Notes under the pieces: model-generated
The model's database searches: none
What the model saw: only the letters and a program-made list of their open reading frames with translations
What the model was told of the DNA's origin: nothing
Part shown: one piece after another, positions 7,806 to 16,258 of the stretch
Numbering within the stretch: position 1 is the stretch's first letter
How the letters are laid out: the number at the start of each line of letters is the position of its first letter
Translations under genes and position numbers: made by a program
Source of the DNA: Brevibacillus centrosporus
Lineage (GTDB): Bacteria > Bacillota > Bacilli > Brevibacillales > Brevibacillaceae
Direction: 5' to 3'
Assembly (NCBI RefSeq): GCF_003710815.1
Contig: NZ_RHHP01000038.1
Span: forward strand, 1 to 64,000
Length of the DNA: 64,000 bases

Positions 7806-9197
7806 TTAGACCTCTTGCAGCTGGCGAATCACTTCTGCAACGAATGATTCCGCGGGCAGCAGGCGACCCTTTTCCTGAAGGATACGTCCTTCCTGCATGC
7901 GTTTGTCCAGCCAGTCGGTAATCCAGCCTGGGGCATAGCCGCCTTGACGGAATTCACCACCGGTACCGAAAGCGATCATTTTCTCATAATCAGCTACATA
8001 CTGTTCGCGGCTGGTATCGGGGTATGACTTGGTGTATAGCCAAAACTGCACATCGTACATCAGATACGACAGCTCATCTGCATGAAAAGAAAAATGGCCT
8101 TTTTCTTCCACAATTCGTGTGCAGATGCTGCGAATTTTCTGTTCGATCTGGTCCACTTCCGATACGCGAGTGCAAAGCTCCTCGAGCAGGGTGGAAAATT
8201 TCCCGTGGGTGACTTTGTATAGGTCCACTTCCTTGTCCTCCGCAGAGGTATCGAATTCTTCTTCGCTCACCAAGCCCATGATGAACGCTTCGAAGTTTTC
8301 AGCGAGGAAAGTAATTTCATAATCATCCTCTTGATCGACGTGTATCACTTCAGGTTCACCGTCTCTGCCGCATGCCCGATAATCTAGCATCACTACGTCA
8401 TGACCTGCTGATGGACAATCGCAGATCACCACGCCAATGTCGGGATACCCCCATTCCTCAATCATGAACCGACTGCCGAGATCCCCGCAGAGGGAATAGC
8501 TTTTCTCGCGCCCAACCCCTAGAATGCCTGAAATCGCAATATGATCTTCCGCCCAGGAGGTTGCCTCTTCTGTTGGAAAGCAGGTGTTCTTCGGTATTCC
8601 GCCATTTTGCTGCTTCATTAGTGCGAGATAGGACGAGGGCAGCATGTATCCCAGCTCTTCCTCGATAGAGGCGATGACTTCATCAGTGGGTGGGTCGGAT
8701 TGATAGGACTTCCGCGCGTATTCACTGTCCTCCCAAAAGTCAGCCAGTGACAGTCCTGAAAAGGGAACCTGCTTTGATTCAGACTCTTGGGACTTCGAGG
8801 CTGCTGCTTTTTTGGCGGCCATCCGCTGTTCATCCTTTTGCTGTTTTTCCGCCTTTCGCAGGCTCCATTTTAAAAACATTTCGGTATTCGGATCTTCCGC
8901 TTCCAGCCTGTCTGCATCACGAAATGCCTGTAAGGCTTCCTCATACCTCCTGAGGTGATAATAAGCAAAGCCTACCCGAAAATGCCACAGTGGATCTTCC
9001 TTGCCTCCGTCAGCAATTTTATTCAATTCCCGGAGAGCTTCTTCAAATAGTCCTAAGTTGTTGTACGCTCTGCCGAGTCGGTTGACTGCCTCATAGTCCC
9101 GTTCCTCCTCGGAAATGGCTAAGAGCAAGTCCACAATTTCCTGATGCTCGTCTTCTTCGTGCAATTGGCTCAAATGTTCCATAAGCGATTGGTCCAT
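7806..9197 (-). CDS. TPR plus SMI1/KNR4-domain protein
   Basis: 463 residues. The N-terminal ~140 residues hold tetratricopeptide-like helices (YEAVNRLGRAYNNLGLFEEALRE; PLWHFRVGFAYYHLRRYEEAL). An acidic/lysine-rich linker with Ala-Lys-Lys tracts follows, then a SMI1/KNR4 domain (EEELGYMLPSSYLALMKQQNGG ... DIGVVICDCPSAGHDVVMLDY). A C-terminal helical extension completes the protein. SMI1/KNR4 domains often occur in immunity proteins against polymorphic toxins, but no toxin gene is adjacent. The frame opens earlier (9347); ATG 9197 with GGGAGG upstream is more credible. Confidence 0.75.
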   Translation of the reverse strand: MDQSLMEHLSQLHEEDEHQEIVDLLLAISEEERDYEAVNRLGRAYNNLGLFEEALRELNKIADGGKEDPLWHFRVGFAYYHLRRYEEALQAFRDADRLEAEDPNTEMFLKWSLRKAEKQQKDEQRMAAKKAAASKSQESESKQVPFSGLSLADFWEDSEYARKSYQSDPPTDEVIASIEEELGYMLPSSYLALMKQQNGGIPKNTCFPTEEATSWAEDHIAISGILGVGREKSYSLCGDLGSRFMIEEWGYPDIGVVICDCPSAGHDVVMLDYRACGRDGEPEVIHVDQEDDYEITFLAENFEAFIMGLVSEEEFDTSAEDKEVDLYKVTHGKFSTLLEELCTRVSEVDQIEQKIRSICTRIVEEKGHFSFHADELSYLMYDVQFWLYTKSYPDTSREQYVADYEKMIAFGTGGEFRQGGYAPGWITDWLDKRMQEGRILQEKGRLLPAESFVAEVIRQLQEV

Positions 9198-9392
9198 GGC
9201 GGCCTCCCAAACGGTTATTTTTCGTTTGAATCGAAAAGGGGCAAGCAGTCTGCTGCAGCCCTGATCATGAACGAATTTACATGGGAATAGCAATTTTCTG
9301 GTTAATCGAAAGGGTATGCTTTCCACCAAACATAACGAGTATAGCAAAATAATGGAAATGATACGACCTGATTCCTGACGGTTAATTGTAAT

Positions 9393-9407
9393 TGAAAATC
9401 ATTATCA
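9393..9407. promoter_or_regulatory. Fur-box-like site beside a decayed regulator
   Basis: TGAAAATCATTATCA matches the classical 15-bp Fur core TGATAATCATTATCA at 14 of 15 positions. It is placed 8 nt before the ATG of the AraC remnant. It has no intact downstream iron gene, so it is probably a relic of a siderophore locus. Confidence 0.6.
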
Positions 9408-9414
9408 TGCATAG

Positions 9415-9819
9415 ATGGAGTTTACGAAGGTTGAGGTTCAGCAGGAGGATAGCTTTGGCCGCTTTCAGGGACAGCTCGCCTTCTCTGAATTGCTTCTGCA
9501 TATTTTCAAGCACCAGAACTTCATCGGCAACGATTCAAAAAATGCGGTAAAGCTCGCAAAAGCCTATCTCTAAGAACATTATGCGGAGGATCTGTCGATC
9601 GAGCAGCTTGCCCGAATCGCGCAGGTAAGCCCCAAATATTTCGTCGATCTTTATAAAAAGACGTTTGGCATCAGTGCAATGGATTATCTGGGGGAGGTGC
9701 GGCTGAACAAAGCAAAGCAGCTGATGGCGAAATCGCCGACAAAGCTGCGAGACATCGCTCATCAGGTTGGCTATCATGACAGCCGCAAGTTCAAAAAAGA
9801 AGGATTGCCTTTTTTGTGA
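9415..9819 (+). pseudogene. AraC-family regulator remnant, internal stop
   Basis: One reading frame from 9415 to the stop at 9817-9819 encodes an AraC/XylS DNA-binding domain interrupted by TAA at 9571-9573. The first helix-turn-helix is recognisable (DLSIEQLARIAQVSPKYF, DLYKKTFG), as is the linker helix (RLNKAKQLMAKS) and start of the second motif (LRDIAHQVGYHD). The usual YFSRKFKK...SP.EYR ending is degraded to a short tail. The ligand-binding N-terminus is missing. With the Fur-like site next to it, the gene was probably a Btr/YbbB-like siderophore regulator (inference). Confidence 0.75.
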
Positions 9820-10031
9820 GCTTTATCACAGAAATTTTTACGGCAATATTCTACTATGGCAGCGAAACTGCTATTGTTGATTTCGACGGCGATGGAGCAC
9901 TGGATTGTCCCTGCAAAAAAGGCTATCCCAATAATGTACGTTTGCCTACGTGACACCTCCCCATGGGTTCATATACTGTAGGGTACCTTTCTGCTCGATC
10001 GTAACCATCATGCATGAAGGAGAGGGTAGCC

Positions 10032-10406
10032 GTGGCAATCGGACAAATGAAGAGAGTAAGCTTGCCTTACCCGACGACCTGGGACATTCAGGCCAGATTT
10101 GGAGGGAGACCGACCTCGCAGGGGACGTTGTTTCTTCAAAACGTCATCAACGGCAGGCTGCAAGGTGTTGTGAACTTTCGCGGCACGTTTATTCCCATTC
10201 AAGGAATCTGGAACGAAGCGGCCAGACAAATTGCTTTTGAAACCGAATTTGCTTCTTATGTGGGAACCTTGTTCAGCCAGGATGAACAGCTGCTGAACCT
10301 GCGCCATTACGTCCTGCAAGGAAATGTTGCGATGAGGTATCCTTCTATTCGTGCGGGAGAGACCGGGACATGGACTGCTGTCACCCACGTCCGGTTGAGC
10401 CGCTAG
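10032..10406 (+). CDS. Uncharacterised small soluble protein
   Basis: 124 residues, no signal peptide or membrane segment. Composition is beta-rich with repeated short strands (TLFLQNVINGRLQGVVNFRG, FIPIQGIWN, QIAFETEF), suggesting a small beta-barrel or sandwich. No catalytic motif recognised. The GTG start at 10032 has AAGGAGAGG 5-6 nt upstream; an in-frame ATG at 10014 would sit before that element. It is monocistronic, in an area otherwise full of remnants, and could be lineage-specific. Confidence 0.6.
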   Translation: MAIGQMKRVSLPYPTTWDIQARFGGRPTSQGTLFLQNVINGRLQGVVNFRGTFIPIQGIWNEAARQIAFETEFASYVGTLFSQDEQLLNLRHYVLQGNVAMRYPSIRAGETGTWTAVTHVRLSR

Positions 10407-10482
10407 CAGCAGAGGTCTTGTTAAAAAGTTTCTTTAATAAGGCAACGAAGGTGGGAAATATCGTTCGCTTTCCTCACAAAAG

Positions 10483-10523
10483 AAAAAGGCCGGCTTTCCT
10501 GCGTAGAGGGATAGCCGACTTTT
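10483..10523 (-). terminator. Terminator of the MFS-DUF6282-MBL operon
   Basis: On the minus strand AAAGTCGGCT pairs with AGCCGGCCTT and is followed by a T-run. Confidence 0.8.
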
Positions 10524-10549
10524 GAAAGGCTCTTGGAACTTGCTCTGGA

Positions 10550-11827
10550 TCAGGCAAGTTCTTTTCCTTTTGTCTCAGGCAAAAAGAACAGCACAAGCAG
10601 AGCAGCAAGACCAAAAGCGACAGATGTAATGCTAAATGCGACTCCAAGCCCCATAGTATTTGCCAATATACCAATGGTAAAGGGAGCGGAAGCGGCAACG
10701 GCTCGACCAAAGTTGTAACAGAAGCCTTGACCTGTTGCCCGAATGGCGGTCGGGAATAGCTCCGCAAGAATAGCGCCAAAACCACTGAAGTACCCAGAAC
10801 CGAAAAACGCCACCAGAGGTCCAAGCAACAGCAGTTTTTCAGGGTCTTGCGAGAAGCCGTACAGCGGTACAAGGATTGCAGCGAGGGCAAAAAACAGGAT
10901 GAACGTGATGCGTCTACCAATTTTATCTGCCAGTAGCCCGAAGATGACATAGCCGAGCCATGCCCCGACCTGCATAATGACAATCCAGCTCGTTTGCTTC
11001 ATCAAATCAAGTCCAGCGCCGCCTTTTGCAACAGGCGTAGCCAAGTAGGTAGGGATCCAGGTGAATAAGCCCCAATATCCAAATTGCGCGCAAATACTTA
11101 ATGCCGAGCCCAAGATGGTCCAGCGACGAACTTTTTTATCGAACAGCTTACCGACGCTACCGCCTTTTTCCTTGTGGGTCGCTTTTGCATTTTCTTTTTG
11201 TTTTTCTACCCAAATATCAGGCTCATCTGTTCCGAGACGGACCCAAATAGCAAACAGAGCAGGAATAATTCCAACGAAGAAAACGCCGCGCCAGCCAAAA
11301 GTAGGGAGGACGAGACCACTGATAACAGCGGCTAGACCGTAACCGATCGCCCATGAACCTTGCACCAGGCCCATGGCTTTCCCACGGTGCTTGGCGGGCC
11401 AGCTTTCTGTGATGAGAGCGGCACCTGCTACCCATTCACCGCCCATGCCGAGACCGACGATTAAGCGAGCAATCGCCAGTTGTGTGACCGTCTGGGAAAA
11501 TCCACCCAGCGCTGTGAACAGGGCAAAGACAATCATGCTGATCATCAGCGCAGTCGTTCTTCCTTTTTTATCGGCTATCATCCCGAAGATGAGTCCGCCA
11601 AAAGCGGAACTGAGCAGAGTAAGAGAAGCCAACAATCCTGCGGTCGTTTGTGTCATTTGCAGGTCGGCCATAATGTATACAATGATCATGGCATATAAAG
11701 TCACGTCCATCGCATCCAGCATCCAACCGGTGCTTGCGGCTACTAGGGTTTTCCATTGTTTGGAGTTGATTTCCCGGTACCAGGGAATTGGACGGGAAGA
11801 AGTTTTCATTTGCGGGACTTTTTCCAT
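10550..11827 (-). CDS. MFS organic-acid transporter (AAHS/sialate-type)
   Basis: 425 residues with about 12 membrane spans. Signature elements of the organic-acid:H+ symporter branch are visible: GWMLDAMDVTLYAM in helix 1, GMIADKKGRT in loop 2-3, RLIVGLGMGGEW in helix 4, and GLLADKIGRR in loop 8-9. The D(A/M)DVT-type acidic residue in helix 1 is typical of carriers for aromatic acids, sialate and similar carboxylates. Last gene of a minus-strand trio with a DUF6282 protein and an MBL hydrolase, so it probably imports the substrate of the hydroxyacid cluster. GAGAGG precedes the ATG. Confidence 0.85.
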   Translation of the reverse strand: MEKVPQMKTSSRPIPWYREINSKQWKTLVAASTGWMLDAMDVTLYAMIIVYIMADLQMTQTTAGLLASLTLLSSAFGGLIFGMIADKKGRTTALMISMIVFALFTALGGFSQTVTQLAIARLIVGLGMGGEWVAGAALITESWPAKHRGKAMGLVQGSWAIGYGLAAVISGLVLPTFGWRGVFFVGIIPALFAIWVRLGTDEPDIWVEKQKENAKATHKEKGGSVGKLFDKKVRRWTILGSALSICAQFGYWGLFTWIPTYLATPVAKGGAGLDLMKQTSWIVIMQVGAWLGYVIFGLLADKIGRRITFILFFALAAILVPLYGFSQDPEKLLLLGPLVAFFGSGYFSGFGAILAELFPTAIRATGQGFCYNFGRAVAASAPFTIGILANTMGLGVAFSITSVAFGLAALLVLFFLPETKGKELA

Positions 11828-11860
11828 TTACTTACCTCTCTTCTCTTTAATGTTCTATTT

Positions 11861-12727
11861 TTATAAGGAAAGTAGCTCTGCGGGGACATCACAGGCCATT
11901 TTTTTAATTTCCTCTTCCTTTAATCCATGATCAAATAGCAATTGGATAAATTGGGAATAGCCTTCGGTTGGAGTCGGATGGTTGACTTGTCCAAAGTCTG
12001 TCTGCAGAACACACCGATCGAAACCGAGCAACTTCATACCGTGGATGAGTTCGGCAGGCTGGATGGACTGCCAGCTAGGCATCAGCGTCAACATCGACTT
12101 CTCTACGAATGCCCCCATCTTTACCAGTTCTAGCTGAAGCGAGAGGTCCATTTTATTAATCTTCAGGTCCGGATGGGCGACAAGGATCTTTTCAAGTCCG
12201 CGTTCTGAAGCGATCTTGACCAGTGCCTTCGTTTCCAGTGGAGAAAGGTGTCCGGTCGCGAGGACAGCATCGGAGCCTTTGATCAAATCGACGATCTCAT
12301 ATACGACAGGCAGAACTTGTCCGTCATTACCAAAAATCGTGATTCCTTTTTGCGGCAGAAGCCTAATGGTGGATTTTTGCTCCTTGTAATCGCTCTTGCC
12401 TCCGTAGTAATCTAGGTGGTGCTTGGCGGAGCCAGTAGGCATCCAAATGATTTTGGCGCCTTGCTGGATTGCTATATCTACCGCATAAGGGTTCAGCCCT
12501 CCGACGTATTCGTTTAGCACGAGAGAGCCATACACTTCTATCCCTTTAACAAATTTGGTTACGATCTTGGCTCTGGAGACGGTAGATTCCTCGTGCGCTT
12601 TTAGAACGATAGCCCGCATACCGGCTGCCAGAGCTTGCTCAGCCAACTCAAAATCGTCAACAGAACGCGGGAAAATGCTTGGACTGGAATGAACGTGAAT
12701 ATCGATTGCATTTTTGATCCCTAACAT
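11861..12727 (-). CDS. DUF6282-type metal-dependent hydrolase
   Basis: 288 residues. It begins with a TIM-barrel amidohydrolase signature, AIDIHVHSSP (HxH metal pair), followed by VLKAHEE, ATGHLSP and LVAHPDL as further histidine-bearing strand ends, and an acidic LQTDFGQ near the end. This resembles DUF6282/PHP-like amidohydrolases of unknown substrate. Good AGGAGTG upstream. It lies 33 bp before the MFS gene and 47 bp after the MBL gene; co-transcription is likely. A role in opening a cyclic amide or ester before hydroxyacid oxidation is inference. Confidence 0.7.
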   Translation of the reverse strand: MLGIKNAIDIHVHSSPSIFPRSVDDFELAEQALAAGMRAIVLKAHEESTVSRAKIVTKFVKGIEVYGSLVLNEYVGGLNPYAVDIAIQQGAKIIWMPTGSAKHHLDYYGGKSDYKEQKSTIRLLPQKGITIFGNDGQVLPVVYEIVDLIKGSDAVLATGHLSPLETKALVKIASERGLEKILVAHPDLKINKMDLSLQLELVKMGAFVEKSMLTLMPSWQSIQPAELIHGMKLLGFDRCVLQTDFGQVNHPTPTEGYSQFIQLLFDHGLKEEEIKKMACDVPAELLSL

Positions 12728-12774
12728 GCTTTTCTTTCACTCCTAGATGAATGGTGTATGATCGTTCGTTGAAA

Positions 12775-13509
12775 TTAGAGCTTTAACGAGCGGATGTCTG
12801 GTTTCCCGCTGGCATCGCTGGGAAGTGTGATCTCTACTGTTGGATTCGTCAGTGCTTTGACCATGGTTCCGGTTTGCTCACGAATTATTTTGATGATTCC
12901 GTCATGTCCGGTTACGACGATATCTGCCCACTCCTTGATCATCTGGATGCTTTTTGTGCTTTCGCCATCGTCCCAGGTCATGGCTGCTTTTTCTGTCATC
13001 AACTCGTATCTGTTTTTGATTGCGTCTGATGCCAGGACCCATTTTTCGTGATTATACTCAAAAAACAGGGAGCACAGTCCAGGCGTATGTCCCGGGGTGA
13101 GTCGCCAATGGATTCCTTCTACTTCTCCCGCGCTACCAGTAAGAAGCGTGAGCCGTCCACTTTCTGCGAGAGCTTGGTACATTTCTACCGGGACGGCTAG
13201 ATCGGTCCTTCCATTCATTCGGATGTGCTCGACTTCATTTTCATGCATATAAAATTGAGCATTTTCAAAAAGGGGGTAATTGACTGCGTGATCAAAATGA
13301 AAGTGACTTATAAAAACGCTTCCAATTTGTTCGTTGGCGACTTGCAGTGCATCCAGCCTAGAGAGTAATGAATATCTTTCATTAAATCCAGCGGTATCAA
13401 ACAAGATCGCTTTCGAGTGATTCGGTCGGATCAATGCGCAGCTGCTCCACCCTAAAAAGCCTCTGCTTGATTTACCAGGGAAGCCTTCGTATAAAATATC
13501 TACTTGCAT
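12775..13509 (-). CDS. MBL-fold metallo-hydrolase
   Basis: 244 residues with the metallo-beta-lactamase zinc motif HFHFDHAVN, the later ligand in TPGHTPG, the bridging Asp in LASDA, and a final VTGHD His. Quorum-quenching lactonases share this organisation, so ring-opening of a lactone is possible, but thioesterases and others share the motifs. First gene of the leftward trio: the TTGTAATACAA-type operator lies just upstream in the divergent region and AAAGGAG precedes the ATG. Confidence 0.8.
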   Translation of the reverse strand: MQVDILYEGFPGKSSRGFLGWSSCALIRPNHSKAILFDTAGFNERYSLLSRLDALQVANEQIGSVFISHFHFDHAVNYPLFENAQFYMHENEVEHIRMNGRTDLAVPVEMYQALAESGRLTLLTGSAGEVEGIHWRLTPGHTPGLCSLFFEYNHEKWVLASDAIKNRYELMTEKAAMTWDDGESTKSIQMIKEWADIVVTGHDGIIKIIREQTGTMVKALTNPTVEITLPSDASGKPDIRSLKL

Positions 13510-13545
13510 GAGGACTCCTTTCTAAAAATAGAATGAAAAGAAAAA

Positions 13546-13569
13546 TTGTAATACAAATTTGTGTTACAA
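13546..13569. promoter_or_regulatory. Paired GntR-type operators before the MBL gene
   Basis: TTGTAATACAA (13546-13556) and TTGTGTTACAA (13559-13569) together form a 24-bp palindrome with one mismatch per arm. The core TTGTAnTACAA is typical of FadR-subfamily GntR regulators, and the same core recurs at 14669 and 14787. Confidence 0.6.
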
Positions 13570-13674
13570 ATACAGCGTTCTATTGTGTGAAATAGAAAAA
13601 ACTTGTACAATTACTCATATAGAATACAAAAGGTCGAGGAATTTGTCTACTTTTAATTGATGATTTCTCGATAG

Positions 13675-13700
13675 TTATAATACAAATTTATTGTAATGAG
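13675..13700. promoter_or_regulatory. Degenerate operators before the GntR gene
   Basis: TTATAATACAA (13675-13685) and TTGTAATGAG (13691-13700) resemble the TTGTAnTACAA core and lie about 80 bp upstream of the GntR start. This suggests autoregulation. Confidence 0.45.
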
Positions 13701-13780
13701 TGAGCTCCGTGATTTTTTTAAAACCTGTTCTCACGGAAGCATCGCATGAACCGCATAGAAAAAAAACGCGGAGGATACAT

Positions 13781-14494
13781 ATGGATAAAAAAGAAAAAAT
13801 ATCGCAAAAAATTTCGCGTGAGCTACTGACGATGATTGAGGAAGGTAAGTTTCCCCCAGGCTCTAAGCTGCCGACAGAAATGGAGTTAAGTGCCAGGTTC
13901 GGGGTTAGCAGAGTGCCAATCCGCGAAGCACTCAGTGTGTTGAAAGCGATGGGAATCATTACTTCGCAGCAAGGTGGGGGGAGTTATGTAGAAGATATCC
14001 AACCTTTCTCTTTGATTCAGCATCTCAACATGCACGGTGGAAATGCGGAGCATATCCGGTATCTATTTGAGATGAGACAAATTTTAGAACCTCAGGCTGC
14101 CTATCTAGCAGCATTGCGACGTTCACCCGAGGATTTGGCGGAAATGCACAAAGTATTAAAGCTCTTAGAGGACGATCTCTCTACTGAGGACAAGACTGGC
14201 GTTGAATCGGACTTTGCGTTTCACCGCGCCTTGATCCAGGCGACGCACAATCCAGTGATGATTCAAACGATGGAAAGCTTGTCTTCTCTTTACATGAGTA
14301 CACTTGCGATTACGCTCAAGCAAAATATCGGGCTGAAGCGGAAACGAGAGATCGTCTACAAGGAGCACCAAAATATTGTGCTCGCGATCGAAGCGGAGGA
14401 GCCGGAGCTGGCCAAAGTGCAATGCTCCATACATTTAAAAAATGCTGAGAAGAAGCTGTTCTTGTTATTTAACGATGATGAAGGAATGGATTGA
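13781..14494 (+). CDS. FadR-subfamily GntR regulator of the hydroxyacid cluster
   Basis: 237 residues. N-terminal winged helix typical of GntR (GKFPPGSKLPTEMELSARFGVSRVPIREALSVLKAMGII) followed by an all-helical FCD ligand-binding domain with the metal-site pattern (E-x-R near FEMRQILEP, D..FH..L, H residues near the end). FCD regulators commonly bind small carboxylates. ATG 13781 is chosen for CGGAGG at 7-nt spacing. Its gene lies between the leftward MBL trio and the rightward glcD operon, and the repeated TTGTAnTACAA elements in both directions make it the likely local repressor or activator. Confidence 0.9.
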   Translation: MDKKEKISQKISRELLTMIEEGKFPPGSKLPTEMELSARFGVSRVPIREALSVLKAMGIITSQQGGGSYVEDIQPFSLIQHLNMHGGNAEHIRYLFEMRQILEPQAAYLAALRRSPEDLAEMHKVLKLLEDDLSTEDKTGVESDFAFHRALIQATHNPVMIQTMESLSSLYMSTLAITLKQNIGLKRKREIVYKEHQNIVLAIEAEEPELAKVQCSIHLKNAEKKLFLLFNDDEGMD

Positions 14495-14595
14495 GGAACT
14501 GCCCGCGACCAGAAGTATATCGTTATCAGGTTGACGGTGAATTAGTGTTTGAATCAGTAAAAATGCAGAGGTCTGTTTGACAGTTGAAGAGATGC

Positions 14596-14647
14596 AACGG
14601 CAGTCTGGATGGCTAGGTAGCACGCCTCCTGTGCTGCCGTTTTTTTA
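14596..14647 (+). terminator. Terminator after the GntR gene
   Basis: AACGGCAG pairs with CTGCCGTT around an inner GTAGCAC/GTGCTGC-like stem, and seven T follow. The rest of the 347-base gap 14495-14841 contains the operators at 14669 and 14787 and an AT-rich promoter region; no gene was seen. Confidence 0.75.
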
Positions 14648-14668
14648 GTTTCCAGAACGGAACGAAAT

Positions 14669-14679
14669 TTGTAATACAA
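14669..14679. promoter_or_regulatory. GntR operator TTGTAATACAA before glcD
   Basis: Perfect 11-bp palindrome, identical to the site at 13546-13556, located about 160 bp upstream of the glcD start. Confidence 0.55.
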
Positions 14680-14786
14680 ATAACGTGATTTTTCTTGCCA
14701 AACACACCTGTGAATATTATTATTGTTTTGTAAAATTGCAATTTATAAAGGTGAATTCTCGTTTGGCGAACTTATTGTTTTAATAG

Positions 14787-14797
14787 TTGTAATGCAA
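14787..14797. promoter_or_regulatory. GntR operator variant TTGTAATGCAA before glcD
   Basis: One mismatch from TTGTAATACAA; it lies 45 bp upstream of the glcD start, close to where the promoter should be. Confidence 0.5.
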
Positions 14798-14841
14798 ATA
14801 AACTGTTTTTAACCAAAACGGTTAAAGAAAGAAGGGAAAAT

Positions 14842-16257
14842 ATGCGAAGAAAGGTATTGACTGCCGAACATCTGACCCAGATCCAAGCGATCGTAGCCAC
14901 TGGCAGGGTACTGACGGATGAGAGCGACCTTTTCAGCTATTCTTTTGACGGTTCGTTTGGAACATATTTGCCGGATGCTGTCGTTCAGACGAAAAGCGTC
15001 GATGAGCTGGCTGCTCTTGTGAAGCTCGCGAACCGCGAAAAGATCCCTGTCTATCCGCGAGGGCAATCGACAAGTTTAAGCGGTGGACCGCTTCCAGTTA
15101 AAGGCGGAATGGTCTTCGATTTATCCGTCATGAATGATGTCTTAGAAGTATACGAGGAGGATCTCGTCGCCGTCGTCTCACCCGGTGTGCTGACGGCAGC
15201 GATTCACAAAGCGGCAGAACAGCGAGGACTCATGTACCCGCCTGATCCAAGCAGTTCCCACGTCTCGACGATCGGAGGAAACTTGGCGGAAAATTCAGGT
15301 GGTCCCAAGGGCTTGAAATATGGCGTGACAAAGGATTATGTCATCGGGCTTGAAGTCATCACACCCGAAGGAGAGATCATTCAAACAGGCGGACGAACCG
15401 TAAAGAATGTGACCGGTTATGACCTGACCAAACTGATCGTAGGGTCGGAGGGAACGCTCGGCATCATTACAAAAGCAATATTGCGTCTAATCCCCAAGCC
15501 ACAGCAAACCGCGACGATGATGGCAATCTTTGATTCCCTTGTTGATGCGGGAAGTGCAATCTCCAAAATTCTATCGTCAGGAATCTTGCCTTCCAAAATG
15601 GAGCTGATGGACCAGGCGTCGATCGTCGCCGTCGAGCAGTACGAACCACTGGGTCTTCCGACAGATGCTGCTGCTCTCATCTTGATTGAAATGGATGGGC
15701 ACCCCCTTGCCCTAAAGGCAGAAACGGAACAGGCAGCTGCCTTGTGCCAAGCTGTCGGGGCGAGAGAAGTGCGAATCGCCAAGGATAAAAAAGAAGAAGC
15801 AGAACTGTGGAAAGCGCGAAAGCTCGTTTCTCCCGCGATTGTAAGAATCAAGCCAACGAAGATTTCAGAGGATGCGACGGTACCACGAAGCAAAATTCCG
15901 CAAATGTGTGAGCGTTTGCAAGAAATTCGCGAAACGTACAAAATCCATCTCGTTGTTTTCGGGCATGCTGGGGACGGTAATCTTCACCCGAACATCATCT
16001 GTGACAAGACGGATGAGGAAGAAATGCGGCGAGTGGAGCAGGCTGTTACAGCGATATTCAAAGCAGCCATCGAGCTGGGAGGAACTCTCTCCGGTGAACA
16101 CGGCATTGGCACGATGAAGGCTCCTTTTATGGAGATGGAGCTTGGCGCAGCTGGCCTGGATATGATGAGGCGGATCAAGCATGCGTGGGACCCTAATGAG
16201 ATCATGAACCCTGGAAAGATTTTTCCAGTTCCGGGACAAAAATTGGAGTTGAGTTAG
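14842..16257 (+). CDS. glcD: GlcD-type FAD-linked 2-hydroxyacid oxidase subunit
   Basis: 471 residues. N-terminal FAD-binding (PCMH/VAO-type) domain: YPRGQSTSLSGG, VSPGVLTAAIHKAAEQRGLMYPPDPSS, TIGGNLAENSGGPKGLKYG, then the FAD-oxidase C-terminal domain with VFGHAGDGNLHPNI and the closing SGEHGIG..K. This family oxidises D-2-hydroxyacids (glycolate, D-lactate, D-2-hydroxyglutarate) and passes electrons to an Fe-S partner, encoded next. No glcE-like third subunit is present. AAGAAGGG lies before the ATG. First gene of a three-gene oxidase operon. Confidence 0.9.
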   Translation: MRRKVLTAEHLTQIQAIVATGRVLTDESDLFSYSFDGSFGTYLPDAVVQTKSVDELAALVKLANREKIPVYPRGQSTSLSGGPLPVKGGMVFDLSVMNDVLEVYEEDLVAVVSPGVLTAAIHKAAEQRGLMYPPDPSSSHVSTIGGNLAENSGGPKGLKYGVTKDYVIGLEVITPEGEIIQTGGRTVKNVTGYDLTKLIVGSEGTLGIITKAILRLIPKPQQTATMMAIFDSLVDAGSAISKILSSGILPSKMELMDQASIVAVEQYEPLGLPTDAAALILIEMDGHPLALKAETEQAAALCQAVGAREVRIAKDKKEEAELWKARKLVSPAIVRIKPTKISEDATVPRSKIPQMCERLQEIRETYKIHLVVFGHAGDGNLHPNIICDKTDEEEMRRVEQAVTAIFKAAIELGGTLSGEHGIGTMKAPFMEMELGAAGLDMMRRIKHAWDPNEIMNPGKIFPVPGQKLELS

Positions 16258-16258
16258 G

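Noticed and set aside
9816-9953. 45-codon GTG frame with DFDGDG motif after the AraC remnant
   Set aside because: It overlaps the remnant tail, has a weakly placed RBS, and no family support.
14495-14580. Short coding-like reading after the GntR stop (YRYQVDGELVFES)
   Set aside because: No start or RBS and only about 25 codons; not enough to call a gene.
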